Source: Coprinus comatus (lineage: Eukaryota; Basidiomycota; Agaricomycetes; Agaricales; Agaricaceae). Taken from it: a stretch of DNA of 64,000 bases. The stretch lies in contig JAWPGT010000027.1 of NCBI GenBank assembly GCA_034638255.1, positions 62,001-126,000 on the forward strand, read 5' to 3'. The notes below the pieces were generated by a model. That model had not been told where the DNA came from. It worked only from the letters and a program-made list of their open reading frames with translations, and did not search any database. This document shows positions 21,246 to 33,171 of this stretch, in pieces (position 1 is the first letter of the stretch; each line of letters starts with the position of its first letter). The position numbers were made by a program, and so were the translations under genes.

Positions 21246-24152
21246 GATGCTAAGTTCTAAATTCCCTTTATTTCGAAATGGTGAGTGGCTTTCGCTTCAA
21301 GTTATTTTATAGTAAGAGACTCAGGGTACGGAATTTACTGAAAAGAAATGCGTGAAGGTGCTATGAAATGACAACGAATGGCACCAAAATCATGCGATGA
21401 TACAATTTGAATTTACGCCAGGTTTCGGGAGCACAAGGCAGCTGCAAAGAAGGTGTTTGGAGCTTCTCAAGTAAACATAAAATGCAGTATAGCAAGAGTA
21501 TGATGGTAATCAACATCCAATGTCATATTTGTTTCTTCAGAGAATTCTAGTATCATCACCTGAGCACGGACTTGAAACATGAAAATTGTGATTGAATTCG
21601 GTTGCATGCTGAAGAGCAACCGTATTATTCAATCTGAATCGCTTCTATTCTTATGTTCCTTGTGGTGAGCCCAACGGAATCAGTAAGTGATCTCTCTTCG
21701 AAATACTACCTAGTGACCGGTTGGAACAAGACCGTTGAAATTGGTCTAGTCTCTCCAGAGTCTGGGGTAGCTTGACAGGAACAATTTCAATTTTCAACTT
21801 TCCCTCTAATAATAAAAAGCTTGAGTATCTCCAAGGCCAAGTATAAATAGTGTCCACTATGAAGTCTGAGTGTGAGAATGTAGTAGTATGTCAGCCGAAC
21901 ACGATCGGCTCCCCGCAAGACGAAATTGGTATAAAGAAGCTATACACGGTGATAATCAGCGAGGAACTATTTTCACGTTCACTCGTAGAGTCATCAAGCG
22001 AGTTTCTAGCCACAATGTAACATCCATGTGCTACTAGTAGATTATCTACTAATGGAGCGCTCAGAAGTCGGTGGAGCCTGCCAGCGGACTTACAATGACA
22101 CTTTTCAACTCTGTCCCTCATTTTCACAAAGAGAATTTGGTCTATTGAAGTTGAACCTTCATGATGTAGGGTGCACACACCAGTAGTATGCTTTAACCAA
22201 ATGCATAGCGTAGAAATGGAGATAGGGATTTGGTGGTTATTTTATGTGCTCATTGTAATTGAATACAAATCTATTGAATAACACATTGTGGTATACACTG
22301 AGAGCATACAGCTGACATACAGTGTTATCTCGGTACCGAAAAATCATTCCGTCCATCTTTTTTTTGATATCTAGCCTCTATATATAAACATAGTTATTCC
22401 TGGATCATAATTCAAATAGATTCAAATTGTCCAAACATAGTCTGTCACGCCCTACGTGGGTAAATTTCTTAGTACTGCCATCCCACACCGTGCCTCTGGG
22501 CACTAGCCAGATTCAAACAGATATATACAGAATGGACAACAGAATATGGAGCGAACGAGAAGCTCCAGATTGACATTTTTTGGAATACATGTCAGCTGAA
22601 CGTATCATTGTTTTAAAGAAGCATCTAATATAATTTTCATCTGATTTTTTACGTTCACTTTTCAAAGTTGTAACCGAGTATCTAAGAACAGAGTACCCAC
22701 GTGTGTACGAACTTTTGAATCGCATGGGCATACAAATTCCGAGACTTTGCCGTCTTGTGTCTTCTTCTCCGCACCTCCGTATATCCCGCACTCCTTCACC
22801 TTTATGCCTTAATAATTCAACTATGAAGAGCTCAGCTTTCAGTGAGAGTGCTCAGGATGTTAAGCTTAGGGTGGAGTACCAGAACTACTGTCATTACTTG
22901 ACAGATCATTGTATCTTACGTTCTGACTCTGATAGATATGACACTAGGCGAACATGACTAACATGACTATCTTTTTCACTGAGTGCACGATGCGTGGTAT
23001 CCTCTGACACTATTCACCCGTTTTCACCGATACAAGCCACTCACTCTCCGCGGAGCGTACCTTGAATATAATAAGCGTGTAAACACGGAATTATGTCGTA
23101 TACAACTTCGGCTCGGAGAACCGAGGACAACATTAGAAAACCATAATTATAGCAGCAAGTATAGGCTGACCTCCCATTGTCATCTTTACTTTTTTTTCAA
23201 AATCTTCTTCTCACCAAAGAGTCGTCAAGAACTTACGGGGCCCGGGAGCATCATCATAGAGTACAACTTGAATTTTCAGCCTTTTCAATCTTGCTCCCTA
23301 AGTTCAATCAGGGTGTAACTTGTAGCCGAGCTTCTAAGATTCAACATATATTGTACCCACGAGTCGCGCGGGTTTGAACTTTCGAATTGTATGGGTAGTG
23401 GGTTGCACGGGTTGCATTGTAATTGTACTATTTTTTCCTCAAATGTTCACCATGGATGAGCCTTAAAAATATCTGTTTATTCCCGTTGCCGACCCACCAC
23501 TTCACTGAATGCCGACCACTCACAGGGAGTACAATTCTAATAAACATTTTTACAACACGGGAACTATGTCATATGTATAACATATTACGGCACTTTGTAA
23601 AGCGAAAGAAAACTAATGGGACATATGTAATTCCGATCGGTGTTCAGGAACTCCCTATATATAACTCGAAGTGTAGCACCGTGTAACTTAAGATAACGAG
23701 CGTTTATGTTATTTAAAATGTAAGTTATTCCTGGCATTGTGAGCTTTATGTTCTAAATTTTAACAATGTCACGCTCTAATTTTACATTAACTCATCCTTA
23801 AAAACACTCGTATACAGAGTTCAGATAGTTCTAATACCAGAGATCTTCCATTGTCAATAATAAATGATAACAAAAATAAAATACATGAAAAAAGATACTC
23901 ATACCTCACACGGAGGGCGATCTTACGATCTTAAATCTTAAATACAAAAGACGATAATCCTTTTCTCTTTGGAAAAGAATGAAATCAAAAGATAAGACCC
24001 AAACAAAATGTCCAAAAACTAATTATAGAACCTCGAATCCCGGCGGCTGACCTTATCATAGAAACATCCATCTCGTGAGTATGCCTGGAACATGCCCTAC
24101 ATTTACTCATGTATTGTAAATTACCCTGAGAGATTACCCTGAGAGATATTCT
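21246..24152. other. 2.9-kb gene-poor region
   Basis: No convincing gene. A TATA-like TATAAATA (about 21842) is followed 10 nt later by an ATG opening a 53-codon plus-strand ORF (21859-22020, MKSECENVVVCQPNT...), which I cannot support further. Between 22.98 and 23.70 kb, two stretches (about 23010-23110 and 23490-23585) look weakly alike, perhaps remnants of an old repeat. Confidence 0.4.
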
Positions 24153-27100
24153 CTAACATTCAAATCCCCCAAAATCCTTAACACCTTGGACCAATTTCCT
24201 ATACTCATCCAACAACTCTTTTACTTCCGAAATCTTCAGATCTTCAACACTGCACTCCAAAAACTTTTGTATTGGAGGTGGTAATGATTGTCGCGTAGAT
24301 GCACCAACATCAGTAGCCGAAGTTGTAGCAGTAGCAGTAGCCGTAGTCATGCCAGTAGCTGTAACTGTAGTCTTATCAGTAGTACCAATGGTACTACTAC
24401 CGGTACTAATACTCATAGGTGTGGGAATAGGAGCGATACCAATTTGCGAAGGCACACGTGAAATTGATGGAGATCTTGAAATTGATGGAGAAGGTGAAGT
24501 AGGTCTTGAAGATGCTGGAGATCCTGAACCTATATATCTAGGATACGTAGGTACTGGTGCTTGAAGTAATGAATTTGTTCTAGAAAGTGATTCAGGAGGC
24601 GGTGGAGGTGGTGATGATCCCTATCGAATTTAAATTTGTTAATAACAATGATTGAGAGAGATAGAGGGCGTGTATATGCATGGAAGATAGGAATAGAGAA
24701 ATGAAAAGAAAGCTCACTTTGAACACTTTAGCAGAAACAGAAGCCAATCTATCAGATAAACTTTTCCTTTCACTAGCAATTGATTTAATCGAGGAAGCCC
24801 TTTCCCTTGTAGTTATCATCCTATTCCTACCACCTTCACTTTCTTTTTTCCTATTTTTCTTCATCTTTCCACATTTCGCTTTCGATTTTGACGTCCTCTT
24901 ACTTTCGCTAAGCATACTTTCAAAACTTCTTATACTCCTTATATCAGGTCTACTCGCACCCGAACTAGTGCGACCAAGAACAGGAATATTAACACCTCGA
25001 TGATCATCTCCTTCTTCATCACTATAACCATCTACCTCACTCACATCACTTTCTCCATCCTCTCCCTCTTCTTCCCCTTCTTCCTTACTATCCTCCTCGT
25101 CATCATCCTCACTCTCATCCTCACCATCCTCATCCTCGTCATCACTTCCTAAATAAACCGAACCAGACCCTCTAATAGATTTAACAGATCCAGGTCTAGA
25201 AGAAACCATAATCAACTGTTGTCCCATTTCTTCTCCCTGTTTCGAATTTGAATTTGAAGTTGAATGAGATCTTCCAGAAATAGGTAAAGCAGCAGCTATA
25301 CTATTAGCTATAGAAAATCCAGTTTCTCTTCTTAATAATCCAAATCCAGGTCCAGATCCTGGTCTCGCTGTTGTCGGCGTGGTAGTCGTAGTCGTAGTAG
25401 TTGATGCTTCGGAATTATCATTGTTGTTGTTAGTAGAAGCATTAGTGGTGTTGACGTTGACGTTGGTATTAATGGAGGGGTTGGAAGTGATAACACCCTC
25501 GACATGATTAGAATTAGAATTAGAATTGGGATGAGGATTATTAGGTAAAAGAGCTCTCAAAATCCCAAATGAAGAATCAACAACACCACTAACACCACTT
25601 AACACTTTATTAGCAGATCCAGTTATAGCATCCACTTGTTGTTCAACACGTCCTCTCAATCCTGATCCTACTCCTGATCCAGAATTGGAATTGGAATCTG
25701 ATGTTAAAGGGGGTAAAGGAATAGGTAAAGGTGTTGTAGGTGTTGCTGGACTTCGAGTTATAGTTATTGGTATCGGTGTTAAATCCGCCGTACTACATTA
25801 CATATCATTAGTATTTATCAATGAAAAAAAAAGTGGTTTAAAACTCACCTAATAACTTTAGAATCTCCACCACTCAAACCTAACCCTTCCAAATCCACAT
25901 TTTCCAAAAACTCAGCAACAGCCATTAAATTAATCAAACAATATCCTTCTTCCCCTCCTCCACCTCCTATAGATGAATTTCGAAATCGTTGAGTAAAAAG
26001 TAAATTAGAAACTAGATGAGGTGGATTTGATTTGACTACTGAGAAGATTATCATTGGTAAGAGAATATCTCCTGATACCGGTGTTGGTGTTTGTGTTTCT
26101 TGGGACTTTTCCGTTTCCGAAACCTGTTCTTTATCATCAAGTCCCCTCCTTGAGTCTTCAACTTCAACTCCGGATTCAAGTCCAGGTTCTTTTGAATCGA
26201 AAGTTTGATTCGGTTTTGGCGTTTTCAAAGGATCACTGGTACTATTGTTGTCGTTGTTGTTATCAGGTTTAGGTGTCTTCATACTCATCATCATCTTTCC
26301 CATCTGTTCTTTCATTCAAAACCAATGCCGAAGGTATCACTTTCTCCATCTCTCCCTTATTCTCAACTTTATCCATCTCCTTCTCCTTCTCCTTCTCCTT
26401 TTCCTTATCCTTATCCTTTAACAAATCCTTCCTGCGTTCTCTCAAATCCTTCGATTCTTCTTCAGACATCAATCGTAACGGTGGTAATCTTGACAATCCA
26501 TCTAACAAACGTCCAATAAAAAAACAAACAAAAAAAAAAAAAAAAAAAAAAACAACCAAGTTGTAAGTATCAAGTAAATATTGGGGGAGTAATAAGAGAG
26601 AACACTTACCAACTACGATATTATGAGCAGCTACTAATATGGTAGATTTATCGATTGGACTACGACAGTTGTTTAATTGGTTGAGGACTATAAAGAAGGA
26701 AGGTATATAGTGAGTACTTGTTTTATTTTGTGCAGGAAGGATAATCTATGTGAATAGGAGGAAGAGGAGAAGGGGGAATGAAGACGAAAAATGAAGAGAA
26801 GAACAAGGCGCAAAAAAAAAAAAAGCGAAATGAAATGAAAAGAAAAAGAACGCACTATCACCACAATCCCTAACAACACCCATAACCTCCTCATCACAAC
26901 CCCCCTCAACCTGAATATCAAGATGTTCCAACCCAAGATCCAACAAATTCAAAGCAGCAATTCTATTCGATAACGCTTCATCATGAGATAAATCATCTGT
27001 TATCGGTTGCATGAATAATCTGAAAACGTTAAAAATGAGTCAAGATGGAAGAATAAGGAGGAGGAGAAGAAGAAGAAGAAGAAGAAGAAGAAGAAAAAGG

Positions 27101-29355
27101 CATACCGATCATAAAACACTTGACATATTGTACTCTCAACAACATTCATAACATCTCTAATCAAAACTTCACTTTCCAATCTTTCCAATTCCCTCTTCTC
27201 CTCTTCTCCCTTTCCTTCTTCTCCTTCCTTTCCCTTTTCTCTCTCATCTTCTTATCCCTTTCCTTATCCTTATCCTTATCCTCACCCTCCAAATTCGGAC
27301 TACCACCAACACTAACATTAACACTTGAATTCTCATCAACATCAACATCAGCGTCAACATCGACATTAACATCAACAGAAGAACCACCATCACCACCACT
27401 ACCACCAATCCCACTTCTTCCATTCCTAGTAGTACCCCTAGGTAAAAACGGAGTCCCACCAGCTCTCATATCCAATTCCAATTGATAATAAAAATCCTGT
27501 AATTTCTGAACCACATCTTCCATATTCCAATTCCTTCATTAGGCACATATTCCTTATTAGTAGTAGTAGTATTGCCTTCCGTCACATTTCCATTACCTCC
27601 ACCACCACCTCCTCCTCCTAAACTCAAATTCACATTCCTACTCTTCATCAACTGTCGTTGGGATTGTTGACTTTGATACTGAGAATACCCAGATCCAGGC
27701 CCCGACCCAGAACCAAAATGATAAACAGACCCTTTAACAAAAGGTAACAACCCCCAACTCCAACACCTCCGTTAGACCCAGACCCAAACTCAACATCCAA
27801 TTGAACAAACTCAACCACACGTTCAATTAACCAATTCGGCATCGGTCTAATCCTTTTCAATCCATCCCTAACCTCACTTTTTTTAATCTTATTAATCGAT
27901 TTTCCTATTTCATGTTTATTGAGTTTTTGAGAAATGAGGAGGGATTTTACTTCGATTGTTGGTGGATGTTGATCTGAAGTTGAAGTCGAAGTTGACGTTG
28001 AAGTTGGAGTAGATTTTAGAGTAGATGTGGATGTTGAAGTTGGAGTGGATGTAGAAATGGAAATGGGTGTGGAAATGGAAATGGATGTTGGGGTTGAAGA
28101 TGTATCAAAACTACGAATCGAAGTTGGTGGTGAAGGAGTTGCAACCGCAGTCGACGAAGATGTTGATGTCGGTGCTGATAATGGTGTAGGTACCGGTGTG
28201 GGTGTAGAAGAACGTGGTTGATGACCAAAAAGAGAAGCAAATGGATTTGGAATACGTGATGAGTTACTTGATGTCGACGATGACGAAACATGCTGTTGCT
28301 GTTGTTGCGAGGACGATGGAGAATGGGAATTGGGATTGGGATTAAGGGGTATAGAACGTGAACCAGGTCTTGGTGGAAGTGGTGGTTTAATTAAAGTAGA
28401 AATACGTGGTGGAAGTGGTAAGGTTGCATTCATAACATTGGAAGTCGATGACGATGTGATAATTTTCACACTAGGATAAGTCTGTCTAGTTCCCGGAATG
28501 TCAAGAGAAATAGGAAGAGGAGGTAGATTTCGAAATGTTGAAGAACGTGTTGTCGGGTCAAGAATCCCATGAAATAGTTTCGAAGAAGGATGAAGTGTAG
28601 AATAAAATGTCAAGGTTTCACTATTCTTCATATGTATGAGTAACTACTACAATATTAAAAGAGCACAGGTCAACGTACCCATTTAATGTTCCACGAAGAC
28701 CAGAAAGAGTAACGAATTGTGCAGGCGTATCTTTACGTGTTGATCCATCATATAGAATAATATGATCTTTAATGAATTCCGGCGTTAACTTGTCATGAGA
28801 AGACGTAGGCTCAGTAGGCAACAACAACGTAGCCTATCATCCTTTCAACAAAACATTCAACCAACAAGAAAAAATAAAACATACCTTTCCAGTAGTAACA
28901 GCATTCCAAATCTCCTTCCAAACCTCACCCGTCTCAGACTCCGCAACCAATTTTTCAAGCATAGCCCAACCAACACTATTATTCGTATCCAAACCAACAT
29001 TCTGAGCAGCAGCTTTTGAGTTTGTAAGTTGTAATTTGGTAGTAGCATCTCCTTGTAAATGATTCAAATGCGGTGATGTTGGATGAACGTTTGTTCCAGT
29101 AGTAACTGTAGGTGCTACTCGATGGCGTGGTGTATATGGAACGTATTTCGCACTGATAAAACCACCTGAGGTTGGTAGTGATTCGAATGAAGGTGATATG
29201 GATCCTGGAAGTAGTGGATGGGCTTCTGTTGTCGTTGGCGTTGGTAGTGGTAGTGGTTGGGATTGAGACTGAGATTGAGGGTGTAATAATCTTGAACCAT
29301 GAGATCTACCGATGGAAGTTGCAGGGAATTGGTTATCCCTGTTGTTGTTGGACAT
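24153..29355 (-). CDS. VPS9-domain protein, probable Rab5-type GEF
   Basis: Expected to catalyse GDP/GTP exchange on an endosomal Rab5-family GTPase in vesicle traffic. Clear exons include 28885-29355, 28679-28833 and one starting at 28620; the intron at 24621-24717 is also clear. Others between 25.8 and 28 kb are less certain. The N-terminus has a conserved block (GWAMLEKLVAESETGEVWKE, then IILYDGSTRKDTPAQFVTLS) and long Ser/Thr/Pro linkers. The helical bundle reads LIRDVMNVVESTICQVFYDR and DEALSNRIAALNLLDLGLEH. The VPS9 core reads GDILLPMIIFSVVKSNPPHL, then NLLFTQRFRN and GEEGYCLINLMAVAEFLENV; the Asp of the DILLP motif and the Tyr are the expected catalytic-surface residues. A charged insertion of about 130 residues splits bundle and core. 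The tail ends in a short helix (FLECSVEDLKISEVKELLDE). Start codon is 59 bp from a divergent gene. Confidence 0.85.
27064..27094. repeat. (GAA)n microsatellite
   Basis: About ten GAA/AGA triplets in a probable intron of the VPS9-domain gene, read as polypyrimidine on the transcript strand just before an acceptor. Confidence 0.8.
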
Positions 29356-29414
29356 GATGATGGTAGGAATCTAAGCTTGTGTGTTGCAGTTTACACTCTT
29401 TCCATTCGACAACC
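29356..29414. promoter_or_regulatory. Very short divergent promoter region
   Basis: Only 59 bp lie between the ATG of the minus-strand VPS9 gene and the ATG of the plus-strand coiled-coil gene. Transcripts from one or both must start within or beyond the neighbour's 5' end. Inferred from spacing; no motif is recognised. Confidence 0.45.
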
Positions 29415-30367
29415 ATGACTCAAATTCCACTTCAAGAATTAATCACTAAAAGACAACATTCTCATGCTTTGGATAAACACCGTTCTGCAATGTTCATACT
29501 TACTCAAAAAGATAGACCAATTCCAAGGTATGCCATTCTAAAATCCTAATATAACCCCTGTGTCACACACACACATAATAATAATAAGTCTAAAGGAAAT
29601 GAAAGACGATTTGGAAAAGGACGAATACGTATCTATAAAAGAACGTATATCAACTCTTAAACAGAATCATAAAAGTGACCTTGAGAGGTTATATATCGCT
29701 CATGCGGAGGATTATCTCGACGATCAAAGACTACGAAGAGATTCTCGAAATGATTTCAGTGATGAAATAAGAGACGTGAGTTTATTCTCTTACTTTCCTT
29801 TTCCTTTCTAGTTCTAGTTCTGCGGGGGGACTTGCTCTTTCACTATATTAACTACACACACACCCACCAGAAACTAACCCTCCTCTCCTTCTAGCAATTC
29901 GCTCCCGGTGACACACAACATTACATCTCCCTCCTCAACAACTCCTTAACATCCCATCGAATTCCATACATCAATACCCTACGAAAACTCGAATCCCAAA
30001 AAAGGACATTGGAACGTCAAAAAGAAGAAGAAAAACGAAAACGAGAAACTGCTTTTCCTCAATCAATTACAGAATTTAGAACTTTACCTAGAGATATTCA
30101 AATTAGAGTTGCTAGTTTTTTGGTTGGTGATCAGAAGAAAAGAGAAAAGATGATGAGTGATTTTGTTTGGAGTTGGAGACAGGTTGAAATGTTGAAAATT
30201 GAAATGATAAGTAATGTATGTATTGAAAAAGAAATTTCTTTCTTTTTTTGATTTAATGTTTAATCTAATCTGATTTACCCTTCTTTTTTTTTTAGCCAGA
30301 TTTTAGTGCAGAAGTTAAACGATTAGCGGAGAATTTGGAATCGAGAGATCCAAGGAGGAAATGGTAA
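29415..30367 (+). CDS. Small charged coiled-coil protein, unknown
   Basis: Family not recognised. Four exons, 29415-29527, 29589-29775, 29895-30215 and 30296-30367, join in frame with GT..AG introns to give about 230 aa. It begins MTQIPLQELITKRQHSHALD and is strongly charged and helical throughout. A central Lys/Glu/Arg coiled coil (LRKLESQKRTLERQKEEEKR) precedes a more conserved-looking segment, FRTLPRDIQIRVASFLVGDQ. That segment faintly recalls an F-box (LP..I...V..FL) but lacks the rest, so I do not call one. No signal or membrane segment. The head-to-head neighbour is a VPS9 GEF gene. Confidence 0.68.
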
Positions 30368-30918
30368 TAAAATGTAATGCTACATTATGATAATCCTCCT
30401 TGTCTTTTTTTTTATTACCCCTCAACACGTATCTCGGTATCTGCTCAACATTTAATCCCTATAGTAACACCACACATTTAAACATTGTCACAATCTACCA
30501 TGAAACATTAAGAAACCATCAAAGAGCCTGAGTAGTGCATAACTATTTCAGATATAACATTGACATGGACAGTGATTAAGAAGAACCCACTTGGTCTTGG
30601 ACTTGGCTATCGGCTTAAGATTAATCCACAATTCCAAGTTATAATAATAGTAATTACAACCATACAGAGTTACTAGGAAATTCAAAGTAGTAAAATGATG
30701 ATCTAGTAACTTGGCTACTATCTACTCCGAATATCATTCCGAATCTGAATCATCTATGCAACTGAGTACATCATCTTGTTATGTAGGTTTTCATATAAAT
30801 ACTATTATATTCATCCTTTCCCTACATATTACAATTTCATATGAACAACGCACAAACAAGAATGTGGAACCATATACTATTCCACTTAGTAAAGTCTTAG
30901 TATAAGAAAATAAATCTC
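30368..30918. other. intergenic
   Basis: AT-rich spacer between the coiled-coil gene and the second DUF4238 segment. No gene seen. Confidence 0.5.
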
Positions 30919-33171
30919 ACCTAGATCCTTGTCAAACGTCCAAATACCCCCGTACCCACTTCAGATTTAAGATACTCCGCATCTTCTTTTACCATCCATT
31001 CAACAAGTCCTACAAGCATTGCACCTTTAACAATAGCTGCAACGCTTTTTCTCTTCGTCAGTTCATAACGCATGAGAAACCCGACTGCTTCACTAGCTGC
31101 CTGTAGAACTGTAGTCGAATCTTTGTCAGATAATGTATCCACTATACACATATTTGGATACCCCTTCTGCTTCTTTGAGCGTATGTTGAGTGTATGATTA
31201 GTGAATAGATATTTCGCCTGAGAAAGTCGGAGACGCATTTCGATTGCCAAAGGATGTAGTTGGTTAGGATCCGCAGTCATAGCTCTATAACACCAATAAG
31301 AATCATCCCATTCTGAATGAAATGGGATTAAACGTTGTCGTAATACCTCCAAAACGACACGCAACCGATAATCAGAGTCCAACTCCTGTGATCCATATGG
31401 ACTCAAGAGCGTCTCTAATTTGATTACAAGAGGAAAGTAACGTTTGTGAGGGTCGGTGTCCATTACGTGATAAGTACTGGGTTCAGCGTCGGTAAAGTAT
31501 GTACGAATTGTTTTCAATGCACATTTCTTCGAGGCGAAGACTAAGGAGCCATCATCCAAGGTGTTTAGTAGGATTACATCATTTATTGCCTGCGTTTGTT
31601 GCTCTGTAAGCTTTGTGGTTGAATAAGTATATGTATCTTTTTGCGCGGCAGGGGTGATACGATACGATACTGCTCTTCCTGAGGGTTGGTCGATGAACCA
31701 GCGGGCGGGGGTATGCCATCTAAATGGATTACAGGGTCCACCATGTTCACATCAACAAGGGAGCTATCGCTATCGATATTCCAAATCACCTTTCTGTACT
31801 TCTCGAACTTGAAAGTGACATTTCGAAGTACAATGACCAGGTTTGGGGATATAACGTGGAGTCGATGGATATCGATACCGCCATGAGTTGGCAAAAGTTG
31901 AGACAAACCGGCAGGTACAATCACTTTCTGAACCCCTTCCCAAAGTCCAAAGCTATTGTTTGACATTACAAACTCCGTTTCAGGAGCTGCCTCCCAAACT
32001 CCAAAGTAGTAGGTGTTGGCCACGGATTGATAGTCCATCGCAAAAGAATTGATCCGGGTTCCAACGTAAAGTTACCATCCAACCACCTGGGCACAAATCC
32101 TTTCTCTCGTATAATTTCGCCCTCCCGAACAATATGACTATGTGAGGTATCCAGAATGTAGGATAAATGTTTAAGCCATATGTCCTCAGTGGATTTCAAA
32201 TTGTGCTCTTTCACGTAGTGATCCATCCAATCCTTCACGAGCTTCCAGTTCTGCTCTACGGCATCTTTTCCCTTCCCATAATACATATCCCTGATGTTCG
32301 ATTTTCGGAGATGCATAATGTAGAGAAACTTCCTTAAAACACCAAGGGATTTCCTCGTCAACGTGAAAGTGTTTTTGGTAAGGGAGTTTTGGATGATTGC
32401 AATGACTTGGGCAGCTTCAGTCTCCAACGTCGCTAACTTTTTTTCTACATGTTGCGAATCGGCAATACCACGTGTGATATCAGTGTAAAGATTACTCTCT
32501 CCAAAACTATTCGCAAGAGACCGAGTTTCGAGCGTCTTGGTGGAAAAGTCGTAAATGTTGAGTAATTCCGTTTCGATACCCTTTCTTCGTCCCTTTCGAT
32601 ACTCCATGTTGCGTTGTTTTGCTGACCTAAAGAAACATACATGAGCACTGTTGAAAAGACACACGACTTGTTATATAAGATAATACATTGGAGGGCCTTG
32701 AATTTCAAGAAATTTGCGTAGGACAAATCGCGGAACGTAATGTTGGTACTGTATCTTTTGCTCTTTCGAACTAGTAGAGGCCATACTTGGAGATAATGAA
32801 ATGGTTCAAACGTTCAAGCTCGTTGTCAAGACGGAAGGCATGTGCTCGTTCTCATCATCAAAGAGTATGCGTCTAAAAATATAAAGTTTCAGGGGTAAAA
32901 CAATTATGAGCATACGTTACAAAAGCATCATACTAGCGGCTCAGGCTTTCACATCTGCTACGTGCAGTGATGAAGTACTTTGTGCGGCAGCGGCGATCAT
33001 GTGTATGCAGTGTTCCATAATTAGATGTCAGTGAAGTACGCAGCAAGGCTATTGCTCAGTTGCATCGAAGCTTGATGCTTTCCGGCGTTTGAACTTTAAG
33101 TTTTAAATTGGGTCGGGACTGGGTCGGGACTCGTTTCTTTACTTTGATTTACTTTAATAACCTCCATTTCA
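30919..33171. repeat. Segmental duplication, copy 2
   Basis: Direct copy of 16422-18725, about 2.25 kb. It differs by scattered substitutions, a missing piece of about 45 nt upstream of the gene, and a small tandem GGGTCGGGACT duplication near 33115. It keeps start codon, intron and stop of the DUF4238 gene but has frame-breaking indels. Confidence 0.88.
30921..32784 (-). pseudogene. DUF4238 family pseudogene
   Basis: Disrupted copy of the gene at 16424-18295. The ATG, the HYVPRFVLRKF hallmark and the intron near the start remain. A one-base deletion at about 32052-32055 (a run of four C in the plus-strand copy 1 is shortened) shifts the frame after GNFTLEPG. A second lesion at about 31660-31680, where a short GATAC repeat replaces copy-1 sequence, shifts it again after TNPQE. 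Beyond that, the last 212 codons are nearly identical to copy 1, so decay is recent. Sequencing error could explain the first lesion but hardly the second. Confidence 0.82.

Noticed and set aside
22703..23686. Overlapping plus-strand ORFs of 66-111 codons
   Set aside because: Composition is random-looking, frames overlap, and there are no splice sites that join them. Some similarity between two stretches suggests old repeat DNA instead.
29415..30367. F-box in the small coiled-coil protein
   Set aside because: Only a short LPRDIQIRVASFLVG-like piece fits; the downstream conserved Trp/Leu pattern is missing.
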